Assembly (NCBI GenBank): GCA_027625915.1
Contig: JANTQA010000057.1
Span: 4,402,001 to 4,466,000 of the forward strand
DNA length: 64,000 bases
Reading direction: 5' to 3'
Origin: Anaeramoeba flamelloides
Taxonomy: Eukaryota; Metamonada; Anaeramoebidae
The translations under genes and the position numbers were made by a program. Under the pieces are notes generated by a model. That model saw nothing but the letters and a program-made list of their open reading frames with translations. It was not told the origin of the DNA and did no database searches. This document shows, in pieces, positions 12,701 to 23,141 of the stretch; within the stretch, counting starts at the first letter, position 1, and the number at the start of each line of letters is the position of its first letter.

Positions 12701-13195
12701 GGCTGAATGGGAGTCTAGTTAAGAAAAAACATTCATCAAAAAAAAAAAAAAAAAATACTTACTCTAATGTTCGAACTTCATTTTGGAATTCTTCAAAAAT
12801 GTCTTCATTGTTTTCGAGTAACCTTTTAATTGCAACAGCAGAGCCCATCCATGAACCAAGAAATACTTCACCATAAGCCCCAATAGCTATACGTTCACCA
12901 AAAATTAATTCTTGATATGGGATTATTCTGAGTTCATCTTTTATTGTTGTATTTGTTTTAATATCATTTAATTGGTTTTGGATCCCAAGGTTTTCATTGT
13001 AATATTGTGTGATTTTAATTCTTTCAATTAATTGATTTATTCTTTTGATAACTATATTAAATTTTTGATATTCGAGAACTTCCTTTTGTTTTTTTGTTTT
13101 GTTTTTCTTTTTCATTTCTTCAATTAAATCTAAAATTTCTTCTTCATTGTCCCTCAATTCGTTTAATTTTGTTTTAAAATCTGAAAGATCTTCCT
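3756..13195 (-). CDS. TKL-type protein kinase fused to two right-handed beta-helix (CASH/PbH1) blocks, three exons found, 5' end missing
   Basis: Exons run 13195-12763, 10143-9792 and 6905-3756 on the minus strand; donors GTAAGT and GTAAAT and TAG acceptors keep the frame and give about 1,310 residues. Exon 1 has a charged, coiled N-part and the kinase N-lobe: glycine loop with Ala in place of the first Gly (nt about 12894-12860), VAIK lysine, helix-C Glu. Exon 2 has HRDLKCGN (about 9946-9923), DFG (about 9870) and GT..MAPE. Exon 3 starts with the F-helix and ends the kinase with CW..DP..RPTF after an Asn run. Then come PbH1 repeats (about 6365-5460), a Lys/Glu tract (about 5330-5205) and a second PbH1 block (about 5018-3790) resembling the FBXO11 helix. 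Catalytic residues suggest an active Ser/Thr kinase; the helices may bind proteins or glycans (inference). The first exon opens at an acceptor, not an ATG, so upstream exon(s) are missing. Confidence 0.85.
7505..9557. mobile_element. TIR DNA element, CAGTCAAAG family, copy 2, with nested foldback element
   Basis: This element lies inside the 2,886-base intron (6906-9791) of the kinase/beta-helix gene. The left end is CAGTCAAAGGGCCCAG and the right end CTGGGCCACTTTGACTG, a near-perfect inverted pair; the right flank is a TA run. The outer left part matches the element at 410-1092. Inside is a second, palindromic structure (7888-9412) described separately. No transposase frame is visible. Confidence 0.65.
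7888..9412. mobile_element. Foldback element with arms of about 270 bases
   Basis: The left arm (about 7888-8155) and right arm (about 9131-9412) are reverse complements with few mismatches, sharing the block GATTGTGGGTGAATTGAATT. Each arm also carries short internal palindromes of the type TGTCATAACTATGACA, repeated at both arm tips. The central 970 bases are not repeated in the window. It resembles a foldback-type transposon nested in the CAGTCAAAG element. Confidence 0.65.
10580..11330. repeat. Foldback-family arm in the second kinase intron
   Basis: The segment from about 10580 contains AACCAACCTGTGATATACG, then CGATCGATTTCTAAAAATC and, further on, a block with GTGCCAAAGAGCGACACTC. The same order of blocks occurs in both arms of the element in the AMPK intron (49530-50600) and at 56735-57240. 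Only one arm is clear here; the intron (10144-12762) otherwise holds AT-rich sequence and the repeat at 12160. Confidence 0.55.
12160..12360. repeat. Dispersed repeat, copy 1 of 2
   Basis: The segment matches 14250-14430: both contain 'AAAGTTGGGTT', a following run with 'GATTAGTTGAT'-like sequence, and 'ATCTAACC(A/T)TTTGATCGAT'. It lies in the second intron of the kinase gene. Type and true ends are unknown. Confidence 0.5.
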
Positions 13196-13870
13196 CTATT
13201 GATTTTTATTTTTTTTTTTGCATAAGAATAATTCGGAAATTAATTTTTTTATTTTTAAAAAATTAAATAAAAGATAAATATTTTTTCTTTAATGTAAATA
13301 CTATTATATATTTAGTTATTTTTAAGGAAGTTGACATTATCCAAATAAATTATTCATAAAAATAAACCTTCTTTCAGTCAAATTCATTGGAATTTTTAAT
13401 TTTCCATCATTATATGCTACTTGTATTTTTTTTAAAATAATAATGTTAAAAAAAAATTAATATTGATTTTTTCAAGATTTTTGGGTAGGTTATCATTAGA
13501 TTTTCTAACTAAAAAAAAATAAAAATCTCGAAAATAGATACACTCTGTAACAATATATGAAATTTTAAATATAATCCAAAGTTTCAATTCTCTTTGATTT
13601 TAAGTCAGGGATGGCAAATAAAAAACTTTTAATTAATAAAAAAGAAAATGAAATGAAAAAATATTTTTCTTATTTAAAAATCATTAATAACAAGTAAACA
13701 CAATAAAAAATGTCAGTTGATGCTTGAATTTGGATAATTTTTTTTTGATTTGTTTTTATAGGGGAGAAGAACGACTTATTTTTCTCAAATGGAGAAATAA
13801 AAAATAAATAGTTTTGTTCTAAAAAAAGAAAAGAAAATTTTTCAATTTGTATAAAAATCAGAATTTTCAC

Positions 13871-14055
13871 CCTTAAAGGACTAATCTCTATTAAATTTTT
13901 TTACCTAAATTTAATAGAGATTGAGAAAATTTTTTGCCAATTACATAGATTTGAAAACCCTGTTTATTTTCAATATTAAACATATTTCTAGATCAAGGAA
14001 TCCTTATTTAGAAATTGGTCAAAAAAAAAAAATAATAGAGACTAGTCCCTTAAGG
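13871..14055. mobile_element. Short MITE with CCTTAAGG ends, copy 1
   Basis: About 185 bases bounded by CCTTAAAGGACTAATCTCTA on the left and the inverted counterpart TAGAGACTAGTCCCTTAAGG on the right. A second copy with the same interior lies at 29308-29487. It has no coding capacity and is a non-autonomous DNA element. Confidence 0.7.
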
Positions 14056-14249
14056 AAAAATATGTAATAAAATCATTTATTTTTCAAATTTTTTACAGAA
14101 ATATTTGCAATAGTTTTATATATAAACTAAATTTCAAAATTTTGGATATTTTTTAAACAGTTGAAAGAATAATAATACCACACTTTACATCCAATTTGAA
14201 AATAATTTTGATTTTAACAGATATTTTTACATTTTTTGTCTTTTTCGTT

Positions 14250-14430
14250 TTGTTTTCATTTTCTTTTTTCCAGTTACATAATCTGTTTCGTTAGATCAGG
14301 AAATTTTTTTACAATGGTTACGTGAAAGTTAAAGTTGGGTTTGTTAAATAGAAAAAATCAGTTAAGATTAGTTGATGTTATCTAACCTTTTGATCGATGA
14401 TTATTGTTGGTAAAATTTCAATAATTTTTT
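14250..14430. repeat. Dispersed repeat, copy 2 of 2
   Basis: This is the partner of 12160-12360, about 2 kb away in the same orientation. Confidence 0.5.
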
Positions 14431-14483
14431 TTTTTTTATTTATTTTGAAGGGAGGAAATTAATTTCCTCTTACAGTTGTTAGA

Positions 14484-14915
14484 TTTTCCATAATTCAAAA
14501 GAATTGAGTAAAATCTTTGATTTTTCATCCATTCTTTTGAATTCTGGAAAAGTGCCGTTCGGTTTTCTTTTGTTTTCTGTTTATTTGGAAAATCTATTGA
14601 TTTTCATTAGTTTTTTTTGAGGTTTTCTATTTTATTTGGAAAATCTATTGATTTTCGTTAGGTTTTTTTGAGTTTTCTATTTATTTGGAAAATCAATAGA
14701 TTTTCGTTATGTTTTCTTGAGTTTAATATTTATTTGGAAAATCAATAGATTTTCGTTAGGTTTTTAAAGTAAAAAAAACCTAGAACACTTCAGAAATGAA
14801 TAGAAAATCTCAAAAAAACCTAGAACACTTAACTGAATAAAACAGAAAAACTCAAAAAACCTAGAACACTTAACAAATAAAATAGAAAATCTCAAGAAAA
14901 GCTAGGCACTTGATG
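14484..14915. repeat. Palindrome plus tandem-repeat element
   Basis: The segment begins with an imperfect palindrome (14484-14552; arms with AATTCAAAAGAATTGAGTAA and its inverse ending in TTCTGGAAAAG). Then follow four direct units of about 48-50 bases (14560-14765) built on ATTTGGAAAATCTATTGATT, and three to four units of about 42 bases (14775-14910) built on CTAGAACACTT with AATAGAAAATCTC. Related palindromes with the same neighbouring motif occur at 32773-32915, so this is one repeat family rather than an isolated satellite. Confidence 0.6.
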
Positions 14916-14929
14916 GCACACCCCAAATT

Positions 14930-15360
14930 CCTAAACTTGAATTTAGAAATTTTTTAAAAGATTCAAACATAATTTTTATTATTTACTAGAGATAATAAAG
15001 ATATTGAATCTTGTTTATTAATAATATTAAAAATATTATTATTATTTAAAATAATTGAAAAATTATTTTTTTTTAATTCAGAAATCCAGATTTCACGATC
15101 ATTTTCATAGGCTGGGCAGTTCCATAGAAAATAAAAATGGTGTTTATTGGAGTTTTTTTGTTCTTATTTGTGTTCTTCTGTAAAATTTCACTTACCAAGC
15201 CCTGAGAAATACACATAAGAAGGTATTTATCGAATTAGTTTTTCATTCAAGTCGGTTATTAGAATTTTTATAACTAATAAGCTTGATAAAATTTTATAAT
15301 TTTTCCATACACCAATTCTACTCTTAATTAGTACTTTGTGATTGTGAGTAAGGTTTTTTT
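14930..15360 (-). mobile_element. LINE 3' fragment, minus strand
   Basis: On the minus strand this segment encodes, with stops in between, a stretch containing HHFYFLWNCPAYENDREIW, matching the FLWVCPSDKK part of the LINE at 25195-26760. This zinc-knuckle-like region (H...W.CP) is typical after the reverse transcriptase of non-LTR elements. The copy is 5' truncated and decayed. Confidence 0.55.
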
Positions 15361-15932
15361 ACAATAGAACAAAAAATAAAAACGAAAAAATTACATTTTT
15401 TGCAAAAATAATTAGAGTAGTTTCGTAAAAGTTTAATTGGTTTGTGTAAAAGAAACAGTGGTTGCGTAATAAAAAATTAATATTGTGTAATATATTTTCT
15501 ATTGCGAAATAAAAAAAATTTACACAATTGATTGTTTTATTCACAATCATTCAATAAACTGAACAATTCCCACAATTATTGCGCAATTAATAAATCATTT
15601 GTTTAATAGAAAAAACATATTTCATAAAATTGAACTTATTCCCCATAAATTCAATTTTATTCAAGATTTTACTTTTAAATTTAAGATTTATTAATAATTT
15701 TTAGTTAAAAACAATTTTTTTCTTTTATAAGTTCTTAATTTTATTGGATTATTTACAATTTTTTTCTTTTTTTAAATTTTTAATACAAATCTTAACTTTT
15801 AATAATAAAGGAGCTCAAGGGTAAGAGAAACTTTCATTAGCTTTATTATTTGTAATAAAAAATTTTAAAATTTATTAAAAATGTATTTTACTAAAATCAT
15901 TTTTTTACAAAACTTGAGTTTATCTTTTGGGT

Positions 15933-16006
<74 letters not shown>

Positions 16007-16836
16007 TATTTCAAAAATTTTAATATTTAGTTATAATTGAAAAATAAATAAATCTTACATGAGATATATAAATTTAATATCTATTGGATATTATTTTATC
16101 AATGAAAAATTAAAATTTGGAATATTGATCAAAAAATTTTTTAATTTGAAATGTTTAACATTTTTGAGTACATAATAGTAAATTTTTATTTTTTGAATTT
16201 TTAAAAATGATTCTTTTATTATTAATTTTTGTATATTTGTTATTTTACAAAACAAGTTCTTTTTATAAATAAATTTTTGAATTGTTTACATTAGTTGCAA
16301 TTCTTTTTGCTTACATAACATAAAATTGTTTAAAATATTACTAATTAGGCAATAGGTATGATTGTCTAAAAATATTTCTTTTTAAGCAATATATATTTTA
16401 AATTAAGCAATTGTTTGTATATTTAAACAATGTTTGTTATAAATTACACAACTACTCTATTTATTTTAATCTGTCGATAAAAGATCATATTTACCTGAAC
16501 TAAAATAAAATGAAACACTTGTAGTGTGTCTGAAGAATTCCATCAGAACGTTTCACTTAATAACACTTTTTTTATAATGCTGTTCTTCAATAATAAAGAA
16601 CCAAAAAATTGGATAAATTGAAATTTTTTTTTCTTCTATTTTGAAATTTTGACTCTTAAAGATCTCCTTCAGAACCAATTTACCAGTTTATCATACATGA
16701 TAATATTTTGATATTGAAAATCATTTTTATGCCTTATGAAATTTTAATGGAAGAGTTTGAACAGCTGTAATAATAGCACACAAATATTATTAGTTTTTGA
16801 CTATTATTAAAAAAAAAAAAAAAAAAAAACACACTA
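15361..16836. other. AT-rich spacer with a 70-base T homopolymer
   Basis: A run of 70 T lies at 15934-16003, the longest homopolymer in the window; it could be the poly(A) tail of a minus-strand retroelement, though no element is recognisable next to it. A second A run (about 21 bases) lies at 16809-16829. I see no other gene or repeat that I can support. Confidence 0.6.
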
Positions 16837-16974
16837 ATGATTATTTGTCCTATTTGCATCGAGAAACAGGAAAAAACATTTGTTTTTTTGTATTCCTTTA
16901 GCGATCCCAAAGTTTTTTACAGGAATGCGCCACTTGTGAGAGTTGTTGGGTTGTTTTTCTTTAAGAAAATATAA
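16837..16974 (+). pseudogene. Fragment of an RBR/RING finger gene
   Basis: A 45-codon frame begins MIICPICIEKQEKTFVF, as a RING1 start does in RBR ligases. The next conserved part, ECATCESCW, is also present but in another reading frame (about 16922-16950). A GT...AG interval of 41 bases could join the two, but the joined product would lack the Cys-Gly-His segment and stop soon after. It therefore looks like a decayed fragment of an Ariadne-type RING1, perhaps from a relative of the intact RBR gene at 23142. It is too short to be certain. Confidence 0.35.
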
Positions 16975-17222
16975 TTTGTAGTTTATCTTTTCTATTGCTT
17001 TGATTTTGATGAAAAAGGTTTTTTAAAACCAAAGGAAAGATTAATTCAAAGAGAACCAATATTTATTATTGTGGTATTTCAATTATCGTCAGGTTCTATT
17101 TCTCAGAGGTCTTACTTAATGGCACTAAATTTAATTTTTTTTCTCTCGTGAATTACTGATTTCGATTAAAATTAATTCACACAAACAAAAAGAACAAGTA
17201 ATATAAAAACGATTAAGCAAAC

Positions 17223-17477
17223 CTATGTCTTTATTATCTTCTGAGCTATTACCCCATTTTGATTGTATCTCAATCCCAAGTGAAATTGCGCACGTAAATA
17301 ATCTTTCAGAAAGGCCCATGAAGAGGTGCTTTGAGATACCCTCTTTTAATAATACATAAAACCAATTCCCTTGTCGAGTATGGGATGTTAACAAGCTGAT
17401 CGAATCATTAATTGTCAAGAAAAGTTCATTTAAAATGTTTTTTTTTGACTTTACTTCTTCTGTTCTTTCGTGGAAGT
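17223..17477 (-). CDS. Probable exon of a RUN-domain-like protein (partial gene)
   Basis: The minus strand is open for about 84 codons between a plausible acceptor (AAAAG at 17478) and a donor (GACATAG then GTTTGC at 17222). The product reads FHERTEEVKSKKNILNEL and later HTRQGNWFYVLLKEGISKHL, followed by an amphipathic helix. The pattern 'RQG.W...LL..G....L...L' resembles the start of RUN domains, which bind small GTPases, but the match is weak. GC content and codon texture differ from the surrounding DNA, supporting coding. I could not place the neighbouring exons: upstream frames around 17560-17800 and downstream sequence to 16500 give no clear partner. It may belong to a long gene with large introns. 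Confidence 0.45.
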
Positions 17478-18387
17478 CTTTTAGAATTCAAGATTGGTTG
17501 AAAAGAATTTTGATAAGAAAAAAGAAAAAAAAAATTAATTTGAAAAAAAAAGTTGTTTTTTTAAAGAGAAAAAATACGGTTTTTTTGACAGAATTCAATA
17601 ATAAAAATTATTCGATCGGATAGTCTATTTGATTGGTGAAGATTTAAAACAAGTGATTTCTTAAGGTGTCTGATTTTACGTGAGGTTCTAATTATTTGAG
17701 ATACTTGGTGAGACATTTGGAAAAATGAATAAATGAAACAACCAAACAAGAATTTCAAGAAAATGAAAAATCTCAATTTTGAAGATTTCTCTAACACAAA
17801 GACTAGACAAATTTTTATTGGTAATTTAGCAAAGACAGAAAAAGACTAACTTTTTTACTATCGTCCATAATCAATATTTTGAGAAATGATAATTTTTGGA
17901 GATCAATTATTTTTAAGTGGATCTGAATTATCTCAAAAATATATATACAATGCGGTATGTGTTTTAAAACATTGTGAGACTGTTCTTTTTATCTCCTGAG
18001 ATCTCGAAGAATTATTAAATTTTCAAATTATTTCGAATTTTGCAATTCAGATATTTTATTAAAAATTAGTATTTTTATCCAAAATAAACTATTATTGAGA
18101 ATAAATATTTTCAAATGCTTTTATTGGAAATTTGTTTTTATTTTTCTGAGAGTAATAATGGTTAGGGTTGTATTTTTCATTGCCAACTTACCAATAAAAT
18201 TCTTAATTAGGTATAATATATTCTTTCTGATTTTTTGAAAATTTACTTGTTATTCTTGATCTCAATAGATAACCAGCAGAAGGGTTTACTTTCACTATAG
18301 ATTTTTCTTTAATTAAAGTATGTTTGTAATTGTCTGTAAATTATATTAATAATACAGGATTCACAAGGTTCTGAAAAATCTATTCTT

Positions 18388-18802
18388 ACCATTGTGTAAA
18401 AAAAAATGAAACACGATTTTTAATTGGGAACTTTACTGAAAATGAAAGGTAAGATCAATTAAAAAAAGAATAAATAAATAAAAAGAAAATGAAGTATTCA
18501 GAACAGTAACAGTTTTTTTAATACTATTCGTTGGTATGGGCTTTTCTTTGATTGATCAATTATTAATAATATATTCAAAAAATTGACTATTTTTGTGATC
18601 TCCAATACAACTCAAACAATTTCGATAAATCTCGTTGATTTATATTGTATTTGTTGGGTTGATTGAAAATAATATAATGGGTTATTATTTGAAGTTAATT
18701 GGTTTCTTCTTTTTATTGATTTTACTTTTCATTTTCAGTAATGTTCCTAATGAAAAACCGTGTTTCACTTTTTTTCCTGTTTCACTTTTTTTCCAAAATG
18801 GT
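18388..18802. mobile_element. MITE family A, copy 1 (nested)
   Basis: About 415 bases with inverted ends: left ACCATTGTGTAAAAAAAAA, right reverse complement ACCATTTTGGAAAAAAAGTG. The interior matches copies at 61186-61620 and 62307-62742, including 'TTTTTAATTGGGAAC' near the left end and 'GGGTTATTATTTGAAGTTAA'. It interrupts the CTTAAGGGATTA element, and the uninterrupted copies show the empty site. A 61-codon open frame here is repeat sequence and not a gene. Confidence 0.75.
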
Positions 18803-18838
18803 GAATATCATTGTACATAAAATTTTGGATTTTTTTTT

Positions 18839-18955
18839 TATTTTTTATTTTTGAAGGGAGGAAATTAAGTTCCTCTTACCGCTCTAATTTCTAAATTTTT
18901 TTTTAAAAATATACATAAAGAATCATAATTCTCTTTATCATTAACTAATGATAAA
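18839..18955 (-). mobile_element. Very short 5'-truncated LINE 3' end with target-site duplication
   Basis: The block is flanked by two copies of AAATTTTGGATTTTTT (about 18822-18838 and 18956-18972), the long target duplication expected of target-primed reverse transcription. Read on the minus strand it encodes a tail ending in ENYDSLCIFLKKNLEIRA plus a stop, then a GAGGAA...TTCCTCCC block and an A-rich tail. A similar 'GAGGAAATTAATTTCCTCCC' 3' end lies at 14433-14475. Confidence 0.5.
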
Positions 18956-19599
18956 AAAATTTTGGATTTTTTAAATAGGATGATCACAAGGACAAAATTT
19001 CATTTTAAATATTGTTTTTAATCCCTTTTCTATTCCAAACCTAAAAATAGAAACTCATAATAATAATATTCAAGTATTTAATAATTCATCTTTAAAAACT
19101 TCCAAAAGTAACTATTTTGTCAATTTTTTTATTTTATCGATTAACTTGAAGATCACCAATATTATAAACCCAGAGTCTGATTATTAGTCTTTTTTCCTTT
19201 GTATAAAGTTATTTGAAACAACAAACTACTTATAAGTGTAAAAAAATAAGTTTAAAAGAATCTATTTGTTAATTAATTATTTTTTTATAAAAAAATTGAA
19301 TTATTTAGAAACTAATATATGTTTAGGAACAAATTTATAAAAGATATTTTACAACTTTTGGATTTTGAATATTGATCAACTCTAGTATTAAATTTGTCTT
19401 GAAATATAAATTTGTTTTTAAAAATTCTTTGTCTTTTTCGCTAATACATAATTCATTTTGAATTGAGAAGATCAACAAATAGTACTATTTTACTAATCGT
19501 TTTTTTCGTGGCATTTAAACAATGTTACACTAATGTGATTTATATTCAATAACAATATACTTTAATCTTAGATTTCTCCTTGATTGACCTAATCCCTTA

Positions 19600-20262
19600 C
19601 TAACATAAAATTGAGACAAATGCACTTCCCTGATGACTCCATTTTAGAAAGTTCTTAAGAAATTTAATTGATACCTGTATAAAAATAAATCTGAAAATGT
19701 TCAATTAACAATAATTTTTACTTTGATTTAATGTTTTTTTCTGATTTTCGAAAGTTATGAAAAAAAATAAGAAAAATTAATTTACTTTTTTTCTTTTTTT
19801 TTTAATGGGGGGGGGGGAGTATTAAATATTCAGCCTCTAGTTATAAAGTTTTCAGAATTTTAAAGAATTGAGTAAAAGCAGATATTTTACATATTTAATT
19901 TAAATTATTGAATGTATCTTTAGGTTTTTCTATAATTTTAGAGATTAAAAGAAAATTTCTTAAATTTTTTCTTATTTCTCGTATTTTTTTTAAGAAAATT
20001 ATTGGTTAGTAATCTTATGATAACAAAGAGAAAATAAAAATAAAAAATCAAAAATAAAAAATACTTAAAATGGTAAAAAATATAAATTTGAATTTCTAGT
20101 GCATCATTCTTGGTTTTAGAGAAAAAAATTATTAATCATAGATTGTGGAATTTTTATTTATTATTAATAATCTTTTTTTTTTTTTTTTTCAACTATCTTG
20201 TGAAATTAGTAAATGGATAGTTGATAATTTGGTTATGTAATGATATTTTTTTATTATTATTA
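19600..20262. other. AT-rich spacer
   Basis: A run of 11 G interrupts the AT-rich sequence near 19807-19817. The part from about 20140 resembles 21180-21290 (shared 'GATAATTTGGTTATGTAATG'-like text). No gene is visible. Confidence 0.5.
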
Positions 20263-20459
20263 CAGTCAGTTTCACTTTTAAGGTACAAACTTTCAACAAA
20301 ATTTAAGGCACAAAAAATTCTAAAATTACTGTACAAAATTAGGAATTATTTTTTTTACAATTTATTTTTACTAGAATCTGAATTTTGTGCCTTAATTTGA
20401 GATTTTTATTGTGCCTTAAATATCGTCGAAAGTTTGTGCCTTAAAAGTGAAACTGACTG
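20263..20459. mobile_element. MITE with near-perfect 37-base TIRs and TA target duplication
   Basis: About 197 bases. The left end CAGTCAGTTTCACTTTTAAG is mirrored at the right end by CTTAAAAGTGAAACTGACTG, and the match extends to about 37 bases (including GCACAAACTTTC). TA dinucleotides flank both sides (20261-20262 and 20460-20461). The ends and the TA duplication fit a Tc1/mariner-type MITE; no coding capacity. It is the best-preserved small element in the window and so probably young. Confidence 0.8.
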
Positions 20460-20814
20460 TATAATGATTTTTTTTTTTTTTTATTCTTTGTTTTTTTTTT
20501 TTTTTTTTTTCTGAAATTGTTAATATATTACTAATTTTTCTAAATAAATCATTTTTTATATATTTTCTCTTTTTTCTTAAATTCAAAATATGCACTTATT
20601 TTATTATTTTGTTTTTTGAGGTTTTGTATTAAAATCTTATTCCCATCAAAAGAGTACAGTTTTTTTTAAAGAAATAGAACATTTGATATGAGTTTAATTC
20701 ATAATTCTTCTCGAAATAAAATTTTCAATTTTTAAATCTGAATCTTTTTTTCTCATTTTGTAATTTTTTTTTATTGTTTTGTGATTTTTGTTTTATATTT
20801 TTTACTTTTTTGTT

Positions 20815-21500
20815 TATAAAAAGAAATTTGAAAAATAAAATATATGAAACTCCAAATTAACATTCTGAAAAGTGAGTTACTGTATGTTCTTTTAAAATTC
20901 ATAAAAAAAAAGTAAAAAAACTTATTGTTAACAATTTTTAATTTTCTAAAGAAATTGAGAAATTTTGCAATATACGTCCTGATGAATGTAGCCCAAAAAA
21001 TTTTTTTTAAAATTTTATTTTTTTCAAAAATTTTTGATTTGTTCAGGCATTTATTTTATAATTATTGAATATAATCTGATTTTTATTTTTTCTCTTATTT
21101 GTAAATAATCTTATTTTTTTTTTTCTTTTTTGTATACATAGTGCCCCACTGTTCAGAGTCTTGAAATCCAAATTTATTAAATATGATTTTTGGAATTTTT
21201 ATTTTATTGATAATCTTTCTATTGGTTTTTTAATCCTCCTGTTTCAGGACTTGGATAATTTCTAATTTGGTCATGTAAATGATATTAAATTTTTATAGTT
21301 TAATATTTTAATTATTTTTCTTCTTCTCTTTTTTATTGAGTAAAAATTCTTTGATTACTCCTTTCTCTCAATAAATAAATAAAATAAATAAATTTTGGTT
21401 CTAATTCAAAAAAATTGAATTTTACATTTTTGGCTGTGTAACCTTTGAGTGAAATGGAGTTACATTTTCAAATCCTATTAATTATAAAAATAAAACAGAA
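20815..21500. repeat. Dispersed repeat, copy 1 of 2
   Basis: Blocks such as GAAACTCCAAATTAACATT, 'AACAATTTT', and 'GAGTGAAATG(G/A)AGT' occur in the same order at 46270-46690. Type and ends are not resolved; the following sequence to 22390 is AT-rich with nothing I can name. Confidence 0.5.
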
Positions 21501-22394
21501 ATCTTTAATAATTAAACTGTTTACTATTTAACAATTTCATAGAATAGATTAAATTTTTTTTTTTATTTCACAAATAAAAAGAAAAGAATCATTATTTTGG
21601 TGAGAATTTAAAAGAATTTAATAAATTCAATGATTTTACACAATTTTTTGGATTCTCGTAAAGTTCTGTATTTAATTACATTGTAAAACACTTCTTGGAT
21701 ATATAATTTAAATTTAACATATTGCTAAATCTGGTGAATGCTTGAAAATCTTCTCAAAAAAACTATAAAGTTCTATAAATTTGGATGAATATTTGCTCAA
21801 TTATTATTGATGTCCAATTTTTTTAAATAAATAGAAAAGATTTGAAAAGTTGATTGATAGCTTCATAGAATTTTTAATTCTATAAAATAAAAATCTAAAA
21901 TCTAAATTGAAAAAACAATTTAATGGATGTTCAGAACAATAATAAACAATATGGAATAATTTGTTTAAGATGATATTAAACGAAGAATTTCTGATTATAT
22001 GCTGAGTACTTTACAAAATCATCTTAAATTTCCATCAATAATAATATTTTGGTGTATTAATGAATTTTTAAATAATAAATTAACTGTTATAATAAATCAT
22101 CTAGCTTTATGATTTAAATTTTTATCTCAGATAATTTGATTATTCAAATGGCTCGAATCTGTTATCATTAGTAATAATGACCTTAATATAAAAACACTAC
22201 ATACTACCATCTTCAAGTGATTTTTTAAATTATAACCATTTCAATAATATTTTCCCAATTAAATTTGAAAAATTTCATTCGATTATTTGATAATTTAAAA
22301 TTGTGAGATCAAATTACTAGAATTATTACAGATAATTAAAAAATTGATAAAATTCTGAGCAATCATAAAGTTAATTAAATCTGGAGTAAAGTAA

Positions 22395-22953
22395 TCCTTT
22401 AATGTTTACAATCATTGTAAATTTGAAAAAAAATTATCTTGTTTTGGGTCTGAGGAACTTATTTATTTCGATTCTTAGTTGATTCATCTTATACTTGGTA
22501 TGGATTTTAATATTCCCTAAAAAAGTGGCAATTTTTGTTAATTTATTTTTGTTTTTGTAAAAATCCCAATTGATAAGTGAAAGACTAATAGTTTTTTTAG
22601 GTATTTAAAAATTAATTTTGATCTTTGGATGTTCAAATTGACTATTTTTATTAAAACTAGTCGAATTCCTTAAACAAAATAGTTTTTTTAAAACGTTCCA
22701 ATTAATACCATTAAAAAAAATTTCAATTTCCAAAGTACCAAAATCACACTTTTTTTAAAAACTTCGCTATCAACTTATTCGCCTTTCGCTTTTCCATTAG
22801 GATTTCGGAAAAAAAAATTAAATTATTTTTAAACCACTAGTAAAATTAGTACCAAGTTTTAGATAGATCAACTAAGAATCTAAATAACAGTTCCTCACAC
22901 CCAATACAAGATAATCCTTTTTTCAAATTTGAAGGAATTGTAAACCTTAAAAG
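22395..22953. mobile_element. Foldback element just upstream of the RBR gene
   Basis: The left arm contains TTATCTTGTTTTGGGTCTGA and GATTCTTAGTTGAT; the right arm is the reverse complement of the same blocks. The arms reach inward nearly to the centre (about 260 bases each), so the element is almost a complete palindrome of about 560 bases. Its right end lies about 190 bases from the RBR start codon, where it could affect the promoter (inference). Confidence 0.65.
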
Positions 22954-23141
22954 AAAAATAAAAATATTGTTTGAAGAGACGATAAAAAAAATTTCTCAAA
23001 AAAAAAACAATACATTTATTTTCTTAAAACCATATATTTCAAGTTTAAAACTATAAAAACTTCATTTTAATTCCAACACTTTGACCATAAAAAAAAGAAT
23101 TTCTTTATCATTTTTTCTATTTTATCACAAATTGTGCCAAG

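Larger units (their letters stand above)
18281..19599. mobile_element. CTTAAGGGATTA-family TIR element, copy 3, carrying two nested insertions
   Basis: The ends (about 18281 and AATCCCTTA at 19599) and the interior match the complete copy at 57329-58085. The extra length is explained by a MITE at 18388-18802 and a short LINE insertion at about 18839-18955. Removing both gives an element of about the same size as the complete copy. The copy has no coding capacity. Confidence 0.65.

Noticed and set aside
13368-13419. A 52-base minus-strand exon upstream of the kinase, coding AYNDGKLKIPMNLTER.
   Set aside because: It reads well and has a GT donor, but its phase does not fit the acceptor at 13196. 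A missing micro-exon could solve this, but nothing supports one.
18635-18820. A 61-codon plus-strand frame that looks like a short membrane protein.
   Set aside because: It is part of MITE family A; the matching part of the other copies is not open.
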